From DASSUW01 sp963789005 (GTDB taxonomy: Bacteria; Actinomycetota; Thermoleophilia; Solirubrobacterales; Solirubrobacteraceae): a stretch of 64,000 nucleotides of DNA. The stretch is from assembly GCA_963789005.1 (NCBI GenBank), contig CAWBIZ010000015.1, forward strand, positions 186,001 to 250,000. The letters are read 5' to 3'. Positions 59,799-64,000 of the stretch are shown piece after piece. A program made the position numbers and the translations under genes. The notes under the pieces are model-generated. The model worked only from the letters and a program-made list of their open reading frames with translations. It ran no database searches and was not told the origin of the DNA. Numbering within the stretch: position 1 is the first letter of the stretch; each line of letters starts with the position of its first letter.

Positions 59799-62092
59799 GA
59801 CGGCTCCCGTTGCGGCGTGGTCGTGATCACGGCCAGCATCGCGGCCATGAACAGGAAGATGTACGGCACGTGCGGGAACGACATGACGTCGAAGAGCGTG
59901 GAGACGACGAGGAAGCAGACGGCCGTCGCGGCGACGGCCAGCGCCACGGGCGCGTCCGGCCCGCGCTCCCGGATCGGCCGTAGCGCGACGGCGATCACCG
60001 CCACCGCCAGCAGCACGTAGACGAGCAGGCCGAGCACGCCCACCTCGACGATCTGGCGCAGCAGCTCCATGTCGAGGATCCGGTAGCTGGTGTGCTCGTA
60101 GCTCCCGTACCCGCGCCCGAAGGCCAGGTGCGTCCACAGGTCGGGTCGCACCGCGTCGTAGTCGGCCGTGCGGTCGCTCACGGTCGTGACGCCGAGCCGG
60201 CTGCGGTCGAGCTGGCTCGTGACGCCCGTCAGCGCGCCCGGGGAGAGCACCTGGATCAGCAGCACGAGCACGATGCCGAGCGGAGCCAGCTTGAGCAGCT
60301 CGCTGCGGCGGAAGAACGCGAACGTGAGGCACACCGACACCGGCGCGATCAGCGCCGTCTTGCGAAACGTCGAGACCATCGCGGCCATCAGCAGCGCGGT
60401 GAGCGCGGCGTAGATCAGCCGCTCCCGCGCGGTGTCGGACCCGATCAGCCGGGCAAGCGCGATCGGCAGCGCCATGCACATCATGGCCACGGTCTCGAGC
60501 GACACCTGGCCGGGCCCGCGCACGAGCCGGCGCCCGATCTCGTCGATGCCGTCGGGCGTCACCTGGGCGATCGAGAAGGTGCCCGGCAGGATCGCGTCCG
60601 AGAACCAGAAGAACGCGTTGAAGCTGAAGCGGTACTCGACGATCGTGCCGAGCGCGCAGATCGACGCGAGGATGACGGTGAACGTCATGAACGCCCGGAT
60701 CTCGCTGCGCCGCACGACGCTCGCGACGATGACGAACAGCATCACGTACGAGCCCAGCAGCGTGAGCTTCTTCACGGCGGTGTCGAACTCGAGCGTCTCC
60801 GCCAGCGAGTGCGAGGCGAGCACGAGGCTGAGGCACGCCATCACGACCACGGCGCCGACCGCGACGTGGATCCAGGTGGCGCGCACGACCGGCCGGTCGC
60901 GCCCGCCCGCGGCCACGACGAGCACCCACACCGCCACGAGGACGGGGAGCACGAGGCGATCGAACTTGAGGTCGATCGGCAGCGAGATCGCAAGCTCGAT
61001 CTCGTTGAACGGGACCAGCCACACGACGACCAGGAACGCGGCGATCAGCCACGGGAGCACGCGCGTGGTGCGCGGCCAGTCGCCGGCCTTGGACACCGCT
61101 CGCGCCACGGTGTCGCGCCGCAGCGCGGTCACCGGCGCGAGCCGGCCCGGCAGCGCGAGCCCCACGTTCGGGCGGAAGGCGCCCGGAGGCACGAGCGCGC
61201 GGCCGCCCGAGGCGACGAGCGACGGCCGGACCATGGCGGCCGCGGGCATGGCACCGGCGGCGGCCTGCGCGCGCGGCAGCGGGGTGACCCAGCTCGGGAG
61301 CTCCAGCGGCTCGCCCGGCGCCGCCTCCTCGGGCGCTTCGACGTCGCCGCGAGAGGCGGAGGCGCGGCGCAGCCGCGAGACGCCGAGCGCGGCCAGGCAC
61401 AGGCCGACGAAGGCGAGCAGGAACGTCAGGCCGGCGATCATGATCGCGGTGCCACCGTTGAGCACCGTGCCGTGCGCCGTGCCGAGCTGCTCGAGCCGGA
61501 CCTGCTTGGCCGGATCGGCACCCTGCTCGCGCACCATGTCGTCGAGGTAGGCCTCCACGCCGGGCAGCGCGGCGTTGGCCAGCCGCGCAGCCTCGACGAC
61601 CGAGGGCGCCTGGGCGTAGACGGAGAGCTTCGGCCGGAACGGGTCGGGGCGGACCTCGAGCTGGTAGGGCCGCTGCGAGTCGGCGAGCTGGGCTGCCCGG
61701 CGCTCGCTGTCGGGCTCGAGCATCGCGGGCTGGACGTCGATCATCACCCGCGTAGTGGCGGCGATGTCGCTCGCGGGGACGCGGGCGAGGCGGGCGATCT
61801 CCTCGAGCGCGCGGTCGCCGGTCATGAGGTTCGCGATCAGGATCGCCCGGCGCTGCACGTTCTGGTACTCCGCCTCGGTCGCGAGCGGGTCGTCGACGAG
61901 GCCCTTCGGCAGGTCGACGGCGATCCGCGCGGTGGCCGCGGCCACGCTCAGGTCGCGCTGCTCGAGGCTGGGCGGGAGCAGGCTCACGTGCGCGACGCTC
62001 GCCACCGCGCAGGCGAGCGCGATCGCCGCGCACAGCGCGAGCACGGGTCCGCGGGTCAGCCGGAGACGGGGCAGGCGGGGCATTGCGCTCAT
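59786..62092 (-). CDS. Fusion of Wzz-like domain and O-antigen ligase/polymerase-like domain
   Basis: A 768-residue membrane protein. Residues about 1-210 repeat the Wzz-like plan (first helix VLALCAAIALACAVASVAHV, SLLPPSLEQRDLSVAAATAR with IAVDLP, and a second helix IMIAGLTFLLAFVGLCLAAL). After a Pro/Ala-rich linker come about ten helices and the large periplasmic loop of the O-antigen ligase (Wzy_C) family: VLAVITTT at the end, GPGQVSLETVAMMCMALP, FRKTALIAPVSVCL, GRGYGSYEHTSYRILDMELL. It would join or polymerise glycan chains and set their length in one polypeptide. ATG at 62092 is preferred; 62083 is an alternative. Part of a four-gene minus-strand operon. Confidence 0.78.
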   Translation of the reverse strand: MSAMPRLPRLRLTRGPVLALCAAIALACAVASVAHVSLLPPSLEQRDLSVAAATARIAVDLPKGLVDDPLATEAEYQNVQRRAILIANLMTGDRALEEIARLARVPASDIAATTRVMIDVQPAMLEPDSERRAAQLADSQRPYQLEVRPDPFRPKLSVYAQAPSVVEAARLANAALPGVEAYLDDMVREQGADPAKQVRLEQLGTAHGTVLNGGTAIMIAGLTFLLAFVGLCLAALGVSRLRRASASRGDVEAPEEAAPGEPLELPSWVTPLPRAQAAAGAMPAAAMVRPSLVASGGRALVPPGAFRPNVGLALPGRLAPVTALRRDTVARAVSKAGDWPRTTRVLPWLIAAFLVVVWLVPFNEIELAISLPIDLKFDRLVLPVLVAVWVLVVAAGGRDRPVVRATWIHVAVGAVVVMACLSLVLASHSLAETLEFDTAVKKLTLLGSYVMLFVIVASVVRRSEIRAFMTFTVILASICALGTIVEYRFSFNAFFWFSDAILPGTFSIAQVTPDGIDEIGRRLVRGPGQVSLETVAMMCMALPIALARLIGSDTARERLIYAALTALLMAAMVSTFRKTALIAPVSVCLTFAFFRRSELLKLAPLGIVLVLLIQVLSPGALTGVTSQLDRSRLGVTTVSDRTADYDAVRPDLWTHLAFGRGYGSYEHTSYRILDMELLRQIVEVGVLGLLVYVLLAVAVIAVALRPIRERGPDAPVALAVAATAVCFLVVSTLFDVMSFPHVPYIFLFMAAMLAVITTTPQREPSWRP

Positions 62093-62093
62093 G

Positions 62094-63347
62094 TCAGGCG
62101 GCGCGCGGCGGGGCGACCGCAGCGACCGGCATCGAGTTGAAGTCGTCGACGCTCGCGCGCCCGAGCAGCTGCTCGGCGCGGCGGCGGGTGCGGTACGCGG
62201 CCAGCCCGACCGCCGACCCACCGGCCGTGATCAGGCGCTGCCGGGCGTGCACGGGCTCGCCGGCGGCGATCTGCTCGTAGATCTCGACCTGCCGCACCGC
62301 TGCCCGCGCGAGCGAGAAGCGCTCCTCGATCAGCCGGCGTCCGTAGGCGCCGAGCGCCGCGCGCCGGTCCGCGTCGTGCGCGAGCTCGCGCAGCAGCGCG
62401 GCCACGCGCGGGCGGCCGTGCTCGGGGCCGTCGCCGACGCCGTACCAGCCGGTCCACTCGAACTGGGCGAACGTGTCGGGCGTCAGCAGCTCCCAGAAGC
62501 CGCGCTCGCCCTGCACGACCAGCGGCCGGGCGAACGCCGCGGCGCGCAGGGCCGAGCCGCCCATGCCGAGGCAGACGTCGGCGCACGCGTAGGCGGCGCG
62601 CGGGTCGTCGAGCGAGCCGGTGAGGACGACGACCCGGCGCCCGGCGCGTGCGTTGGCGCGCTCGGCGCGCTCGCCGACGATCGCGCGCGTGGGCCCGTCG
62701 CCGACGACGACGAGCTGCATCGGCACGGTCGCGGCGACGTCCGCGACGGCGTCGATCGCCGCCAGCACGCCCTCGAGCTTGAGCTCGGCCGCCAGCCGCG
62801 TCACGCACACCACCGTCAGCGCGTCGGGATCGAGCCTGTGCTCGCGGCGGAACGCGGCTATGTCGGCGATCCCGGGCGCGTTGTGGTCGGTGTCCACGGG
62901 CGGCTCGATCACGTGCACCGCGGGGCGGCCGAGACGGCGCTCGTGGTCGGCGATCTGCTCGGTGCCGACGACGAGCGCGAGGTCGCGCGGGATGAACGGG
63001 GCGACCGCCATCGACATCACGCTCGCGATCGCCGGGACGCCGCGGCGCACCTGGGCGCCCCAGTAGGCCTCGAGCGCGGTCGTCCACTCGTAGGCGTGCA
63101 CGACGTCGAGCGACCGCTCGGCGATCAGGCCACCGAGGGCGCGCAGGACGCCGGGCGAGGGCCGGCCGCGCGGCTGCGGCGCGGCCACGAAGTCGAGGCC
63201 CAGCTCGTCGACGCGCGCCTTCAGCGGGCCCGGCTGGGCGAAGACGACGACGTCGTGGCCGAGGTCGCGGACGCCCGCGGCGAGCTCGATCGCGTGCAGC
63301 TGGCTCCCGCCGAGCTCGAGCATGTGCGGGTAGACGGCGACCCTCAT
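62094..63347 (-). CDS. Glycosyltransferase family 4
   Basis: A 417-residue GT-B transferase: VAVYPHMLELGGSQLHAIEL at the N-terminus, SLDVVHAYEWTTALEAY in the first lobe, LTVVCVTRLAAELKLEGVLA and VVLTGSLDDPRAAYACADVC in the second; the typical GT4 E-x7-E segment is poorly conserved (GGSALRAAAFARPLVVQGER). It overlaps the acetyltransferase gene by ATGA and is one base from the ligase gene. It most likely adds a sugar to the lipid-linked glycan exported by this operon. Donor and acceptor unknown. Confidence 0.8.
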   Translation of the reverse strand: MRVAVYPHMLELGGSQLHAIELAAGVRDLGHDVVVFAQPGPLKARVDELGLDFVAAPQPRGRPSPGVLRALGGLIAERSLDVVHAYEWTTALEAYWGAQVRRGVPAIASVMSMAVAPFIPRDLALVVGTEQIADHERRLGRPAVHVIEPPVDTDHNAPGIADIAAFRREHRLDPDALTVVCVTRLAAELKLEGVLAAIDAVADVAATVPMQLVVVGDGPTRAIVGERAERANARAGRRVVVLTGSLDDPRAAYACADVCLGMGGSALRAAAFARPLVVQGERGFWELLTPDTFAQFEWTGWYGVGDGPEHGRPRVAALLRELAHDADRRAALGAYGRRLIEERFSLARAAVRQVEIYEQIAAGEPVHARQRLITAGGSAVGLAAYRTRRRAEQLLGRASVDDFNSMPVAAVAPPRAA

Positions 63348-64000
63348 GCCGCCGCCAGGAGCGACGCCGGCAGCGGCGCTTCGCCCTTGTCGCGGGCCGG
63401 GCTGCCGAACCACAGGCGCGCCGGCGGGACGTCGCGCGTGACCACCGAGCCCATCCCGACCATCGCCCAGGCGCCGATCGCGACGCCCTCGCGGACCAGC
63501 GCGCCGCTGCCCAGGTAGGCGCCCTCGCCGACGTGGCAGGCGCCGCTGAGCCGCACGCCCGCGGTCAGCGTCGCGAAGTCGTCGACGCGGGCGTCGTGCG
63601 GCACGACGACCTGCGGCATCATCGCCACGTGCCGGCCGACGACGACGGCCGCCGTGAGGTCGGCGTGCGCGAGCAGCACGCTCCCGGCGCCCACCTCGCA
63701 CGTCGTGCCGACGCTCGCGGCGGGGTGCACGATCGTGGCGTAGCGCTCGTCGTCGACGCCGAGCCGCGCGGCGATCGCCCGGCGGCTGGCGTAGTTGTCG
63801 GGCCGCCCGGTGGTGAGCACGACCTCCGCGTCGGGGTGCTCGTGCACGAGCTCGATCGGGCCGAGCACCGGCGTGCCGTCGACGAGCGTGCCGTGCCGCG
63901 CCGGGTCGTCGTCGAGGAAGCCGAGCAGGTTCCACGCCGGCCGCACGGCGTTGACGGCGCGCACCGCCTCGGCGGTCTCGCGCGAGAAGCCGCCGGCGCC
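63344..64000 (-). CDS. NeuD/PglD-like sugar O- or N-acetyltransferase (5' end outside window)
   Basis: The gene continues past base 64000; the visible C-terminal 218 residues comprise a short Rossmann-like segment (WNLLGFLDDDPARHGT, VLGPIELVHEHPDAEVVLTT) and a left-handed beta-helix of hexapeptide repeats (ATIVHPAASVGTTCEVGAGS, AHADLTAAVVVGRHVAMMPQ, GEGAYLGSGALVREGVAIGA, VGMGSVVTRDVPPARLWFG). This is the NeuD/PglD/VioB class that acetylates amino sugars or sialic-like acids with acetyl-CoA. Overlaps the GT4 gene by ATGA. Confidence 0.82.
   Translation of the reverse strand, partial: GAGGFSRETAEAVRAVNAVRPAWNLLGFLDDDPARHGTLVDGTPVLGPIELVHEHPDAEVVLTTGRPDNYASRRAIAARLGVDDERYATIVHPAASVGTTCEVGAGSVLLAHADLTAAVVVGRHVAMMPQVVVPHDARVDDFATLTAGVRLSGACHVGEGAYLGSGALVREGVAIGAWAMVGMGSVVTRDVPPARLWFGSPARDKGEAPLPASLLAAA

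Overview
The window is uniformly GC-rich, nearly every intergenic gap is short, and genes are packed as ATGA/GTGA-overlapping operons on both strands. GTG and TTG starts are common. Gene content points to a high-GC Gram-positive bacterium: a mycobacterial-type CysM with a Mec-type JAMM protease, GuaB3, a c-di-AMP riboswitch in front of a cell-wall hydrolase, and an actinobacterial lasso-peptide leader. My best guess is Actinomycetota, class Thermoleophilia (Solirubrobacterales-like). That placement is inference; there is no rRNA gene to test it.

Layout. (1) 1-10.3 kb: a divergent carbohydrate-type locus. On the minus strand lie an FAD-linked oxidase, a tagatose-3-epimerase-like isomerase and a UPF0261 protein. 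On the plus strand lie a complete Liv-type ABC transporter (two permeases, lipoprotein receptor, two ATPases), a ROK regulator and a xylulokinase. (2) 10.3-13.3 kb: cysM, two Tat-signal helical proteins, tatA, a JAMM protease and a zinc-ribbon/DUF2007 protein. (3) 13.4-25.6 kb: housekeeping and hypothetical genes (DUF1802, GarR-like reductase, nadB, HDAC-like hydrolase, zinc-ribbon/SPOR pair, glycosyltransferase, pilin-like peptide, murI-rph-rdgB, CDF transporter). (4) 25.6-33.8 kb: a palindromic repeat cluster, HU, pyrF, LysM protein, D-Ala-D-Ala carboxypeptidase, PfkB kinase, guaB3-guaA. (5) 33.8-45.9 kb: envelope and secreted proteins (LamG protein, DegT aminotransferase, riboswitch-controlled M23 peptidase, a secreted protein of about 2,016 residues), then rplM-rpsI-glmM. 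(6) 45.9-51.6 kb: a lasso-peptide biosynthetic cluster. (7) 51.6-64 kb: a cell-surface polysaccharide region with four Wzz-like paralogues (one fused to an O-antigen-ligase-like domain), glmS, an MFS transporter, a PKD/beta-helix protein, a glycosyltransferase and a NeuD-like acetyltransferase.

The most interesting system is the lasso cluster. A translationally coupled run encodes ABC ATPase, ABC permease, nucleotidyltransferase, PqqD-like B1, McjB-like B2 protease and a short Asn-synthetase-like cyclase. It is followed by a convergent HprK-like kinase and, divergent from the kinase, a 54-residue precursor gene. The precursor carries the full Y-P-G-T leader signature, a core that starts with Cys with Asp at position 9, a second Cys at position 21, and a Ser-Thr C-terminus. 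That predicts a nine-residue macrolactam, one ring-to-tail disulfide, and possibly C-terminal phosphorylation.

Sequence quality matters here. Six conserved genes between 29 and 55 kb (dacC-like, LamG, DegT, M23, rpsI, glmS) are broken by single-base indels, two of them in genes that are normally essential. I read these as probable consensus errors and annotate each as one gene.
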